DNA of 7,720 bases from an uncultured Eubacteriales bacterium (GCA_900319255.1 ONNU01000014.1:1-7720), one strand, 5' to 3'. Positions 1 through 7,104 are shown, numbered from the stretch's first letter. The notes: generated from the letters alone by a model not told the origin. A program made the numbers and translations.

Positions 1-44
1 AACCGATTTCCAAGTTTCTACTCGGAAGTCGGTTGTCTTTTTTT
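1..44 (+). terminator. Rho-independent terminator of a gene left of the window
   Basis: Bases 1-11 (AACCGATTTCC) pair with bases 24-34 (GGAAGTCGGTT) in an 11-bp stem with one G-T wobble and a 12-base loop. A run of seven T follows at 38-44. This is a typical intrinsic terminator on the plus strand. It implies a gene transcribed towards the thi operon that ends just outside the window. The stem may extend beyond base 1. Confidence 0.8.
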
Positions 45-382
45 AGCACTTTTTTCACAGCCCCTTAAGGTTCTCCTCTTTTGTCCGCAGCGGCTCTGCC
101 GCTGCACTGGAAGAAGTTAGTAATCAATAGAAACCAGGATATAAAGAATAAATCCCGAATTCTCTGTTCCGCTTTCATTCGTTGAGCCATACTTCATCAG
201 TATTTCTGCTTTGGTGGGTCAAAATGTGGAAAACCCTTTCCTTATCCCCCTCAGTAATCCAGACTTTTACTGCCAAAGAAAACGGCAAAAGTTTTCTTTG
301 CTATAATTCTGCAAACACGATTGTACAGTCGCTGATTGAGTAAAGTCAAAATAATGATAACGTTCACTATAATAAACAAAGC
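45..382. other. Intergenic region without a recognised gene
   Basis: No convincing coding sequence is seen on either strand. The region holds three hairpins. Bases 87-105 form a perfect 7-bp GC-rich stem (GCAGCGG/CCGCTGC, loop CTCTG). Bases 228-241 form a 5-bp stem (GGAAA/TTTCC). Bases 274-300 form a perfect 10-bp stem (CAAAGAAAAC/GTTTTCTTTG, loop of 7). None is followed directly by a T run in either direction. A weak minus-strand promoter-like pair, TTGACT-N18-TACAAT, lies at 320-349. The longest local minus-strand reading frame runs over the thiC stop and terminator and has no clear ribosome site, so I do not call it a gene. Confidence 0.55.
274..300. repeat. Perfect inverted repeat (10-bp arms)
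   Basis: CAAAGAAAAC at 274-283 and GTTTTCTTTG at 291-300 are exact reverse complements around the 7-base loop GGCAAAA. The stem is AT-rich and has no terminator-like T tract on either side. It could be an RNA hairpin if the spacer is transcribed, or a protein-binding site. Function unknown. Confidence 0.6.
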
Positions 383-430
383 GCCCTGTGATCCGCTGAC
401 GGGGTAGCACAGGGCTTCTTTTATTATTTT
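383..430 (-). terminator. Bidirectional terminator after thiC
   Basis: GCCCTGTG (383-390) and CACAGGGC (408-415) form a perfect 8-bp stem. A small inner CCG/CGG stem is possible in the 17-base loop. On the minus strand the hairpin is followed by GCTTTGTTTATT, which would end the thi transcript about 75 bases after the thiC stop. On the plus strand it is followed by a better U-rich tract (TTCTTTTATTATTTT, 416-430), so it can also stop transcription arriving from the left. This fits its place between convergent units. Confidence 0.8.
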
Positions 431-489
431 CTGACAGTCAGGTTGTACAGGATCAGGTATCAATGCCGACCTGATCAAACCGCGGAGAA

Positions 490-1803
490 TCATTTCTCGG
501 TGCAGAATTCCACATTCTTGCCCTCAAGGATCATATTTGTCGTGCGGACAGCACACATTTTGCCGCACATTGAACAGGTGTGACGGTCAGCAGGAGGTGT
601 GCTTTCAAAATATTCTCTTGCCTTTTCAGGATCAAGGGCTACCTTGAACATATCTTCCCATTCCACCCTATGGCGGGCTTCTGCCATTGCGTTATCACGG
701 TCACGGGCGTGCGGTACACCCTTTGCAATATCAGCCGCATGAGCAGCGATACGGCTTGCCATAATACCTTCCTTTACGTCGTTCAGATCAGGCAGGCGAA
801 GATGCTCGGCGGGGGTTACATAGCAAAGGAAATCTGCTCCGCTTGCGGCAGCGATCGCTCCGCCAATTGCTGATGTGATATGGTCGTAGCCGGGAGCTAT
901 ATCAGTAACGAGAGGACCAAGCACATAGAAGGGCGCATTATGACAAATGCGTTTCTGGAGCTTCATATTTGCTTCTATCTCATTCATTGCCATATGTCCG
1001 GGACCTTCTACCATGACCTGAACATCCTTTGCCCATGCGCGTTCGGTAAGAGCGCCAAGCTCGATAAGCTCGCTGATCTGACCGGCATCGGTGCTGTCGT
1101 CAAGGCATCCGGGACGAAGAGCATCTCCAAGGCTTATAGTTACGTCAAATTCACGAAGGATCTCAAGCACATCATCATAATACTCATAGAACGGGTTTTC
1201 ATTGCCTGTCATCATCATCCATGCAAAAAGCAGAGAACCGCCGCGGGATACAATATTCATCTTTCTCTTGTCACGCATGAATGCCTCAACTGCTCTGCGG
1301 TTGATACCGGCATGGATAGTCATGAAGTCAACGCCCTCCTCAGCATGCGCGCGTACAACTCTGAGAAAATCCTGAGCACTGATCTCAAGCAGATCCTTTT
1401 CAAGATAACCGATGGCATCATACATCGGAACCGTACCGATCATTGCGGGTGATCTTTCGATAAGCTCACGGCGGAAGGTATTGGTCTTGCCGTAATTGCT
1501 CAGATCCATGATAGCCTCTGCGCCGAACTTTATTGCCATGTCCACCTTCTGCATCTCCACTGAATAATCCTTGCAGTCGCCGGAAATGCCCAGATTTACA
1601 TTAATCTTTGTGCGAAGTCCCATGCCGATGCCTTCGGGAGATATGGATGTATGTCTTACATTGCAGGGGATAGCAACAACGCCCTGCGCAACAAGCTCCC
1701 TGAGTTTTTCAGGCTCCATGTACTCCTTTTTCGCTACGGTCTTCATTTCGGGTGTGATAATGCCTTTTTTGGCAGCTTCCATCTGTGTGTAGTATTCTTT
1801 CAT
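490..1803 (-). CDS. thiC: Phosphomethylpyrimidine synthase (HMP-P synthase), ThiC
   Basis: This 437-residue protein is a [4Fe-4S] radical-SAM enzyme that rearranges aminoimidazole ribotide into HMP-phosphate, the pyrimidine half of thiamin. Visible family blocks include VSRGGS (185-190), SLGDALRPG (224-232), EGPGH (266-270) and DIAPGYDHITSAIG (301-314); the His residues in the last two are where the family binds its metal. The C-terminal cluster cysteines are C410, C413 and C417, spaced Cx2Cx3C rather than the Cx2Cx4C of the E. coli type. The length matches the short clostridial/archaeal form without the long N-terminal domain. The ATG is preceded by AAGGA at a good distance. The gene begins 17 bases after the thiD stop, is last in the operon and is followed by a terminator. 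Confidence 0.97.
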   Translation of the reverse strand: MKEYYTQMEAAKKGIITPEMKTVAKKEYMEPEKLRELVAQGVVAIPCNVRHTSISPEGIGMGLRTKINVNLGISGDCKDYSVEMQKVDMAIKFGAEAIMDLSNYGKTNTFRRELIERSPAMIGTVPMYDAIGYLEKDLLEISAQDFLRVVRAHAEEGVDFMTIHAGINRRAVEAFMRDKRKMNIVSRGGSLLFAWMMMTGNENPFYEYYDDVLEILREFDVTISLGDALRPGCLDDSTDAGQISELIELGALTERAWAKDVQVMVEGPGHMAMNEIEANMKLQKRICHNAPFYVLGPLVTDIAPGYDHITSAIGGAIAAASGADFLCYVTPAEHLRLPDLNDVKEGIMASRIAAHAADIAKGVPHARDRDNAMAEARHRVEWEDMFKVALDPEKAREYFESTPPADRHTCSMCGKMCAVRTTNMILEGKNVEFCTEK

Positions 1804-1820
1804 TTTGATTTTCCTTTCAG

Positions 1821-2615
1821 TCAGATATTTTTATTTGTCAGGCAAAAAGCATGATCCATCGGACCGCTGCCTTTTCCAAGGTCAAGCATTGCGCCAAGCG
1901 CGCCCTCGATATATTCCTTTGCTTTCTGCACTGATGTTTCAAGGTCGTTTCCCTTTGCAAGATTTGCTGCGATTGCGCTTGAAAGCGTGCAGCCTGTGCC
2001 GTGGGTATTCGGATTGTTTATCCTCTTACCTCTGAACCATCGCAGCGTACTTCCGTTTATCATCAGGTCGTTTGCATTGCTTACGCTGTGTCCGCCCTTC
2101 AGCAGAACTGCACAACCGGATTTTTCGCTGATAAGCCTTGCAGATGCCTCCATATCGCTTTCGCTTTTTATTTCAGTTTGTGAAAGCACCTCAGCCTCGG
2201 GAATGTTCGGCGTGACCAGAGCTGCAAGGGGCAGAAGCTCCTTTTCAAGCGTTTCTACTGCGTCGGTTTTCATCAGTCTTGCTTCGCTTGTCGAAACCAT
2301 TACGGGATCGACTACGATGTTTTTTGCATGATAGAATTTCAGTCTGTCAGCTATTACTCTGATAAGCTCAGAGTCAGAGACCATTCCTATCTTTACCGCG
2401 TCGGGGAAAATATCCTCAAAAACCGCGTCAAGCTGCTGTTTCAGAAAATCGGGAGTTGACTCCTGTATCCCGAAAACGCCGGTCGTGTTCTGAGCTGTCA
2501 GCGCTGTTATGGCTGTCATGGCGTAAACACCATTCATTGTCATTGTTTTGATATCTGCCTGAATACCGGCGCCTCCGCAGGAATCACTTCCTGCGATTGA
2601 TAATGCAGTTTTCAT
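1821..2615 (-). CDS. thiD: Hydroxymethylpyrimidine / phosphomethylpyrimidine kinase, ThiD
   Basis: ThiD is a ribokinase-fold enzyme that phosphorylates HMP to HMP-P and then to HMP-PP, the substrate of ThiE. The 264-residue length is usual. Motifs seen: the N-terminal substrate loop GSDSCGGAGIQAD (9-21), DPVMV (103-107), TPNIPEAE (135-142), LLKGGH (171-176) and the anion-hole motif NTHGTGCT (203-210) with C209, where the family has its catalytic cysteine. No extra ThiE or TenA domain is fused. The ATG at 2615 has a strong AAGGAG six bases upstream. The gene is separated from thiE by 73 bases with a GC-rich element, and is followed closely by thiC. Confidence 0.97.
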   Translation of the reverse strand: MKTALSIAGSDSCGGAGIQADIKTMTMNGVYAMTAITALTAQNTTGVFGIQESTPDFLKQQLDAVFEDIFPDAVKIGMVSDSELIRVIADRLKFYHAKNIVVDPVMVSTSEARLMKTDAVETLEKELLPLAALVTPNIPEAEVLSQTEIKSESDMEASARLISEKSGCAVLLKGGHSVSNANDLMINGSTLRWFRGKRINNPNTHGTGCTLSSAIAANLAKGNDLETSVQKAKEYIEGALGAMLDLGKGSGPMDHAFCLTNKNI

Positions 2616-2688
2616 ATTATTCTCCTTTTCGCATTATATTTATATAGCGGCGGAAGGTGGTGCCCCCGATCCCCCGCTTTTTATATTA
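2616..2688 (-). other. Structured GC-rich spacer between thiE and thiD
   Basis: This spacer is much longer than the others in the operon. Its core (2646-2679) carries, on the minus strand, two G5 runs separated by ATC (GCGGGGGATCGGGGGC) and terminal AGCGG/CCGCT arms that can close a hairpin. On the plus strand the same hairpin would be followed by five T. On the transcribed strand it is followed by ATATAAATATAA, so it is not a normal terminator for the operon. It may be a small dispersed repeat or an mRNA stability/processing element. The thiD ribosome site lies at its downstream end. Confidence 0.45.
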
Positions 2689-3330
2689 TTATTGCTTAGC
2701 TATCTTCTCCGCTTTCTCTCTGAGAAGCGAAGCTGCTTCCTTTATATCCTCTGCCGAAAAAACAGCAGAAACCACTGCTATCCCCCTCAGCCCGCTGCAT
2801 CTGATCTCATCAGCATTATTGATCGTAATACCTCCGATTGCTACAGCAGGTATGCTTACGGAAGATACTATCTGCTCAAGCTGCGCATCTGATATGCGGA
2901 TCGCATTTTTCTTTGTGGGCGAAGGAAAAACCGCGCCTACTCCTATATAATCGGCGCCTGATCTTTCCGCCTGCTGTGCCTGCTCTACGGTTTTGGCAGT
3001 AGCTCCGATAATGAAGCCCTCCCCCGCTTTTGAGCGTATTTCAGCTACAGGCGCATCCTCGATGCCGACATGAACACCGTCTGCGCCCACCTTCAGCGCA
3101 ACATTATAATTATCATTTATTATCAGGGGAATTCCCCTGCTGTGGCAAAGCCTGCATATCTCCTCAGCTTCACGAATGAATTCATCCTCCGGAAGCTCCT
3201 TTTCCCTGAGCTGAACGATCGTAACTCCGCCGTCTATTGCGTCGCTGATTTGTTCGCTTAATGTCTGTCTGCCCACCCATGCGCGGTCTGTGACAGCATA
3301 CAGACGAAGCATTTCTTTATTGAATTTCAT
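2689..3330 (-). CDS. thiE: Thiamin-phosphate synthase, ThiE
   Basis: ThiE joins HMP-PP and the carboxythiazole/thiazole phosphate to give thiamin phosphate and pyrophosphate. The 213-residue TIM-barrel protein shows the family motifs in order: YAVTDR (11-16), QLREK (40-44), INDN (71-74), GADGVHVGIED (82-92; the usual Gln before ED is Ile here), IGATAKT (108-114), GVGAVFPSPTK (130-140) and AIGGI near 163-167. The phosphate-binding GVGAVFPSPTK loop and the acidic metal residues separate it from its neighbour TenI. ATG at 3330 lies three bases after the tenI stop; its ribosome site GGAG includes the last tenI codon, suggesting coupled translation. Confidence 0.95.
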   Translation of the reverse strand: MKFNKEMLRLYAVTDRAWVGRQTLSEQISDAIDGGVTIVQLREKELPEDEFIREAEEICRLCHSRGIPLIINDNYNVALKVGADGVHVGIEDAPVAEIRSKAGEGFIIGATAKTVEQAQQAERSGADYIGVGAVFPSPTKKNAIRISDAQLEQIVSSVSIPAVAIGGITINNADEIRCSGLRGIAVVSAVFSAEDIKEAASLLREKAEKIAKQ

Positions 3331-3333
3331 ACC

Positions 3334-3927
3334 TTACTCCGTAAATAAATTAATATAATCTGCAGCATCGGCGCATCTCATAAAGCCGCTCATCACACAG
3401 GCACCCGCCGCCCCCGCAGATATCACGCTCCCGAAATTTCCGGGGGAAATACCGCCGATTCCATACACAGGTATCTCTGATATTTCACAGACCTCTTTCA
3501 GAAAGTCCAGTCCTCTTCCCTTTAATCCGGGCTTGCAGTCTGTTTCAAAAATGTGGCCTGCAAAGATATATGTACAGCCAAGCTTCATAGCTTCAAGCGC
3601 ATCCTCTATGCTATGACAGGACGTTCCTATGATACGGAAGTCTCTGCGCTGATTATCACTCAGCTTGCGAAGCTTTGTCAGCGGCAGATGGATCCCATCG
3701 GCACCCAGTTCAGATGCTGCATCAGCAAAATTATGCAGTATCAACTGTGTTTTGCTTTTATCGCATATGGCTTTTGCCTGCCTTGCAAGAGCTGAATATT
3801 CCTGGCTTGTGAGATCCTTTTCTCTCAGCACGATCCCAGCCGGGTGCGCGTCAGCGATCATTTTCAGCCGTTCCAAAAAATCATCCTTGCAAAGCTTACG
3901 GTTCGTAACACAGATCAGTTCAGACAT
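3334..3927 (-). CDS. tenI: Thiazole tautomerase, TenI (ThiE-like)
   Basis: In Bacilli TenI aromatises the first thiazole product of ThiG. The fold is that of ThiE, but the ThiE metal motif HxGxxD is replaced by GIHLPLTKL. The block AGHIFETDCKPGLKGRG is close, as I recall it, to the B. subtilis TenI segment, and its His (residue 125 from the chosen start) is at the place of the TenI catalytic His122. Further matches are the HSIEDA, YGIGGI and CVMSGF segments. Two starts are possible: ATG 3939 (201 residues, 20-base overlap with thiH) or ATG 3927 (197 residues, 8-base overlap). I prefer 3927 because its product MSELICVTNRKL begins where TenI proteins begin. Neither has a clear ribosome site, so translation is probably coupled to thiH. 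Some databases would label this a second ThiE. Confidence 0.85.
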   Translation of the reverse strand: MSELICVTNRKLCKDDFLERLKMIADAHPAGIVLREKDLTSQEYSALARQAKAICDKSKTQLILHNFADAASELGADGIHLPLTKLRKLSDNQRRDFRIIGTSCHSIEDALEAMKLGCTYIFAGHIFETDCKPGLKGRGLDFLKEVCEISEIPVYGIGGISPGNFGSVISAGAAGACVMSGFMRCADAADYINLFTE

Positions 3928-5173
3928 AGAGATAATCATTCAGGACGGGCTGCAGACCCTCGCCGCTGATATCAGTGTACATCTTATCAAGGCTGCGGTT
4001 ATCGTCAATTTCAAATTGTTCGTCACCCTGAGCCGCGTCCGTCTCCTTTCCGCTGTATTTGCTTTCGTGGTCGCCGATGCCTGTGGATACGCCCGCAGAT
4101 ACCTTTGTTGCCGCTATCTTTACAATACCGTTTCGGAAGGAAGCGCTTTCTCTTGATGAAACTGTGATGCCTGCAAAGGGCAGGAATATACGGTAAGCGC
4201 AGATTATCTGGCAGAGACGGCTTTCGCTGACATCAAGGGGATTTATCTTATCGTTATTGATTATAGGTCTGAGTCTGGGGCAGGACAGCGATATCTCTGC
4301 ATGGGGATATTTACGCTGCAGATAATATGCATGAAGCGCAGTGGCAAGCGCATCCTTTCTGAAATCCGAAAGTCCCAGCAATGCCGAAAAAGCCACACCT
4401 CTCATGCCGCCCATAAGCGCACGCTCCTGAGCATCGAATCTGTACGGCCAAACACGCTTATGTCCCGCAAGATGAAGAGTCTCATATTTACCGGAATCGT
4501 AGGTTTCCTGAAAAACCGTGACATAATCAGCTCCGCATTTATGCAGATAGCGGTATTCATCCGTATTGACAGGGTATATCTCAAGTCCCACCATGCGAAA
4601 ATATTTTCTCGCAAGTCTGCAGGCATTGCCTATATATTCAACATCGCTCTGCGCTCTGCTTTCTCCTGTGAGGATAAGTATTTCCTCCATGCCGCTGTCT
4701 GCAATGACCTTCATTTCGCGTTCGATCTGTTCAGCGCTCAGCTTCATTCTCCTGATCTTATTATAGCAGTTAAAGCCGCAGTAAACGCAGTAGTTTTCAC
4801 AATAATTGGCAATATACAAAGGTGTGAAAAGATACACTGTATTGCCGAAATGCTTACTGGTCTCAAGCCTTGCGCGCTGAGCCATCCTTTCAAGAAATGG
4901 TTCGGCTGCCGGTGAAAGCAGGGCTTTCAGTCCCTCGATGGTACAGCTTTCGCTTTCAAGTGCAGCAACGACATCCCTTGCAGTATATTTTGTTTCATCA
5001 TAGCTTTCCATCTCGTTTATGACCTTGCTGCGGATATCGGAGCTGATGACCTCCATCCCCTCAAGATACTTCATATGATCGGTGCGGAAGGAGGGATCTG
5101 TCTCCAGTCTGTGTTTTCTTTCAAGCGCTTCATCCGACAGCAGATCATTATCAACAAAAAACTGATTTTCCAA
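3920..5173 (-). CDS. thiH: Tyrosine lyase / 2-iminoacetate synthase, ThiH (radical SAM)
   Basis: ThiH cleaves tyrosine to p-cresol and dehydroglycine, which ThiG uses for the thiazole ring. The radical-SAM cluster motif CENYCVYC gives C125, C129 and C132. Family blocks LLSPAAEPFLERMAQRA, FGNTVYLFTPLYIANYC, LTGESR, CPRLRPI and the C-terminal GLQPVLNDY are present. The 417 residues include an N-terminal extension of about 45 residues compared with E. coli ThiH. Start: TTG at 5173, with GAGGGTGA six bases upstream overlapping the thiG stop. An in-frame TAA lies just before it, and the next ATG is codon 34 and has no ribosome site. It begins 11 bases after thiG. Its use instead of ThiO implies anaerobic life. 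Confidence 0.95.
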   Translation of the reverse strand: MENQFFVDNDLLSDEALERKHRLETDPSFRTDHMKYLEGMEVISSDIRSKVINEMESYDETKYTARDVVAALESESCTIEGLKALLSPAAEPFLERMAQRARLETSKHFGNTVYLFTPLYIANYCENYCVYCGFNCYNKIRRMKLSAEQIEREMKVIADSGMEEILILTGESRAQSDVEYIGNACRLARKYFRMVGLEIYPVNTDEYRYLHKCGADYVTVFQETYDSGKYETLHLAGHKRVWPYRFDAQERALMGGMRGVAFSALLGLSDFRKDALATALHAYYLQRKYPHAEISLSCPRLRPIINNDKINPLDVSESRLCQIICAYRIFLPFAGITVSSRESASFRNGIVKIAATKVSAGVSTGIGDHESKYSGKETDAAQGDEQFEIDDNRSLDKMYTDISGEGLQPVLNDYLYV

Positions 5174-5184
5174 TTAATTCACCC

Positions 5185-5958
5185 TCAATTATGCAAAAAT
5201 CCTGTCAGCGGGTCTGATGCAGAAGCGCCCCTTGTCAGCACTCTTCCAAGTCCTGAAAGATAAGCCTTTCTTCCCGCTTCGACAGCCTGACGGAATGCAG
5301 AAGCCATTATCGGAAGATCGCCCGCAGTCGCAAGCGCTGTATTTGCCATGATCGCAGCGGCGCCCATTTCCATAGCCTCACAAGCCTGTGAAGGTCTGCC
5401 AATACCCGCATCAACGATGATGGGAAGATCTATCTCGTCAATAAGGATCTGGATAAATTCCTTTGTGGCAAGTCCTTTATTTGAGCCTATGGGTGAAGCA
5501 AGCGGCATTACTGACGCTGCGCCTGCATTTACCAGGTCGCGGGCTACATTGAGATCCGGATACATATACGGCATTACAACAAAGCCTTCCTTTGCAAGTA
5601 TCTCTGTTGCTTTTATAGTTTCCTGATTATCTGGCAGGAGATATTTTGCATCACGCATTATCTCGACCTTTACAAAATCGCCGCAGCCAAGCTCACGAGC
5701 CAGTCTTGCGATCCTGACAGCTTCCTCGGCATTTCTTGCGCCGCTTGTATTTGGCAGCAGGGTAACATTATCGGGGATGAAATCAAGAATATTTTCCTCT
5801 TCCTTTGTATTTGCTCTGCGGACTGCCAGAGTAATGATCTGTGCCCCCGCATACTCGACAGCCGCCTTGATAAGATTCAGAGAGTATTTTCCCGAGCCGA
5901 GAATAAATCTTGAATCAAATTCATGACCGCCGATTATAAGCTTATCATTATTATTCAT
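5185..5958 (-). CDS. thiG: Thiazole synthase, ThiG
   Basis: ThiG condenses deoxyxylulose 5-phosphate, dehydroglycine and the sulfur of ThiS thiocarboxylate into the thiazole carboxylate phosphate. The 257-residue TIM barrel is of usual length. Seen motifs: SRFILGSGKY (16-25), NTSGARNAEEAVR (70-82), FVKVEI with K97 at the Schiff-base position (K96 in B. subtilis), PLASPIGSNKG, and the phosphate loop IVDAGIGRPSQA. The C-terminus is conserved in type. ATG at 5958 follows AGGTGAT. A 42-base spacer with a hairpin separates it from the rhodanese gene; thiH follows after 11 bases, and ThiG and ThiH are known to act as a complex. Confidence 0.97.
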   Translation of the reverse strand: MNNNDKLIIGGHEFDSRFILGSGKYSLNLIKAAVEYAGAQIITLAVRRANTKEEENILDFIPDNVTLLPNTSGARNAEEAVRIARLARELGCGDFVKVEIMRDAKYLLPDNQETIKATEILAKEGFVVMPYMYPDLNVARDLVNAGAASVMPLASPIGSNKGLATKEFIQILIDEIDLPIIVDAGIGRPSQACEAMEMGAAAIMANTALATAGDLPIMASAFRQAVEAGRKAYLSGLGRVLTRGASASDPLTGFLHN

Positions 5959-5988
5959 TTTATCACCTGTTATTATTTAATTTTGCAT

Positions 5989-6006
5989 CTCTGAATCTGT
6001 TCAGAG
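5989..6006 (-). repeat. Hairpin across the rhodanese stop codon
   Basis: On the transcribed strand CTCTGAA-CAGA-TTCAGAG forms a perfect 7-bp stem with a four-base loop. It includes the TGA stop of the rhodanese gene and precedes thiG by about 30 bases. No U run follows in the operon direction, so it is not an intrinsic terminator. A role in mRNA stability or in setting relative expression is possible but unproven. Confidence 0.5.
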
Positions 6007-6285
6007 CTTTTCTTTGATATATTCGCGGTATCCGCCGGAGAGATCGGCAACATTATAATCCAGTTCGGACAGCAGAGATGCTATTTCTGCGCTGGATTCT
6101 CCGCTCTGGCAGAATAATACGATACGTTTATCCTTTGACAGGGCATAAAGCCTGTCTATTTCATCTACAGGAATATTAACAGCCCCGTCTATACTGCCGA
6201 AGGAATAAGTGAGCTTATCCCGGAGATCAACAAGAACATCATTTTCCTGCATAGTATAATCTGACATTTTTATTTGTTTGAACAC
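6001..6285 (-). CDS. Stand-alone rhodanese-like sulfurtransferase
   Basis: A single rhodanese domain of 94 residues. It has the DLRD/SFGSIDGAVNIP region (20-39), the active loop CQSGESS with the persulfide-forming C59, and the closing LSGGYREYI helix. Its place between thiF and thiG suggests it carries persulfide sulfur to the ThiF/ThiS pair, a job done in E. coli by the rhodanese domain of ThiI. Start: I choose GTG at 6285 because AAGG lies nine bases before it and the product begins MFKQIKMSDY, as rhodanese domains often do. An in-frame TTG at 6306 would overlap thiF by 10 bases, and an ATG at 6267 would shorten the domain. The AAGG overlaps the thiF stop. Domain call is firm; the thiamin role is inference from context. 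Confidence 0.85.
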   Translation of the reverse strand: MFKQIKMSDYTMQENDVLVDLRDKLTYSFGSIDGAVNIPVDEIDRLYALSKDKRIVLFCQSGESSAEIASLLSELDYNVADLSGGYREYIKEKL

Positions 6286-6296
6286 ATTATCACGCC

Positions 6297-7103
6297 TTAT
6301 GTACAAGCATTGATCTGGTAATCCTTACGGTTATCCTCCAGCGAGGTTATAGCAGGCTCTCTTCCGCAGACAGCGCAGGACGGATCTCCTTCGCTTATCT
6401 CATGCACCCTGACATTCATATTCAGTCCGTCAAAGGTCAGGATCCTGCCGCAAAGATTTTTTCCGGCTCCTGTGATATACTTTATCGCTTCAAGCGCCTG
6501 CATACTTCCGATAATTCCTGCTGCCGCCCCGATCACGCCAGCATCACGGCACGAGGCTGCATCATGCGGAACGCTTCCCATCAGACATCTGAGGCATGGT
6601 CCTTTGCCGGGAATATATGTCATGGTCTGTCCCTCAAAACGTATCACGCCTGCATGTGAATACGGTTTTTTTGCTATGACACAGGCATCGTTAATGAGAA
6701 ATTTTATTTCAAATCTGTCCGTACAGTCAAGAACAAAATCATAATCGGAAATGATACCCATGATATTATCCGGCGTCAGCATTTCATTTATTATTTTGAA
6801 ATTTATATCGGGATTGAGTTCTGCTGCTGTATCCCTTGCGGATCCGGTTTTTTTTGAGCCTACGCTTTTGGTGCTGTGTATTATCTGCCTTTGCAGGTTA
6901 GACAGATCAACTGTGTCATAATCCGCGATGCCGATATTTCCCACACCGGCGGCGGCAAGATACAGTATAGCCGGAGATCCGAGACCGCCTGCGCCTATGA
7001 CCAATACATTTGCAGCTTCGAGCTTTTTCTGACCGGAAACTCCTATTTCCTTCAAAACAAAATGTCTTGCATACCGCTTAGCCTGCTGCGCATCAAATGG
7101 CAT
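6297..7103 (-). CDS. thiF: Sulfur carrier protein ThiS adenylyltransferase, ThiF
   Basis: ThiF is an E1-like enzyme that adenylates the C-terminal glycine of ThiS before sulfur transfer. The 268-residue product shows the ATP loop GAGGLG (37-42), the DTVDLSNLQRQ block (63-73), DCTDR (126-130), and zinc cysteine pairs C170/C173 (CLRC) and C243/C246 (CAVC). C185 in SCRDAGVIG sits where E. coli ThiF has the cysteine that links to ThiS. MoeB is similar, but the pairing with thiS decides for ThiF. Start: ATG 7103, one base after the thiS stop, with GGGAGG eight bases upstream. An in-frame TTG at 7121 would add six residues but lies inside thiS without a ribosome site of its own. Confidence 0.94.
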   Translation of the reverse strand: MPFDAQQAKRYARHFVLKEIGVSGQKKLEAANVLVIGAGGLGSPAILYLAAAGVGNIGIADYDTVDLSNLQRQIIHSTKSVGSKKTGSARDTAAELNPDINFKIINEMLTPDNIMGIISDYDFVLDCTDRFEIKFLINDACVIAKKPYSHAGVIRFEGQTMTYIPGKGPCLRCLMGSVPHDAASCRDAGVIGAAAGIIGSMQALEAIKYITGAGKNLCGRILTFDGLNMNVRVHEISEGDPSCAVCGREPAITSLEDNRKDYQINACT

Positions 7104-7104
7104 A

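Noticed and set aside
117..197. 26-codon minus-strand frame beginning MKYGSTNESG
   Set aside because: No Shine-Dalgarno sequence and no recognised family; too short to support as a gene or a gene remnant.
368..373. TATAAT on the plus strand as a promoter
   Set aside because: There is no -35 box at a suitable distance, and transcription would meet the terminator at 383 at once.
251..493. 80-codon open frame on the minus strand after thiC
   Set aside because: It overlaps the thiC stop and runs through the terminator hairpin; no ribosome site and no recognisable domain.
880..1452. 190-codon open frame on the plus strand
   Set aside because: It lies wholly opposite the well-conserved thiC gene, has no family-like motif or suitable ribosome site, and is a shadow of thiC codon use.
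2662..2679. G-quadruplex from the G5 runs
   Set aside because: Only two long G runs are close together; an intramolecular quadruplex needs four.
3665..4156. 163-codon open frame on the plus strand
   Set aside because: Antisense to tenI and the end of thiH; composition is that of a reversed gene.
4301..4915. 204-codon open frame on the plus strand
   Set aside because: Antisense to thiH, whose radical-SAM motif and flanks are intact; no independent sign of coding.
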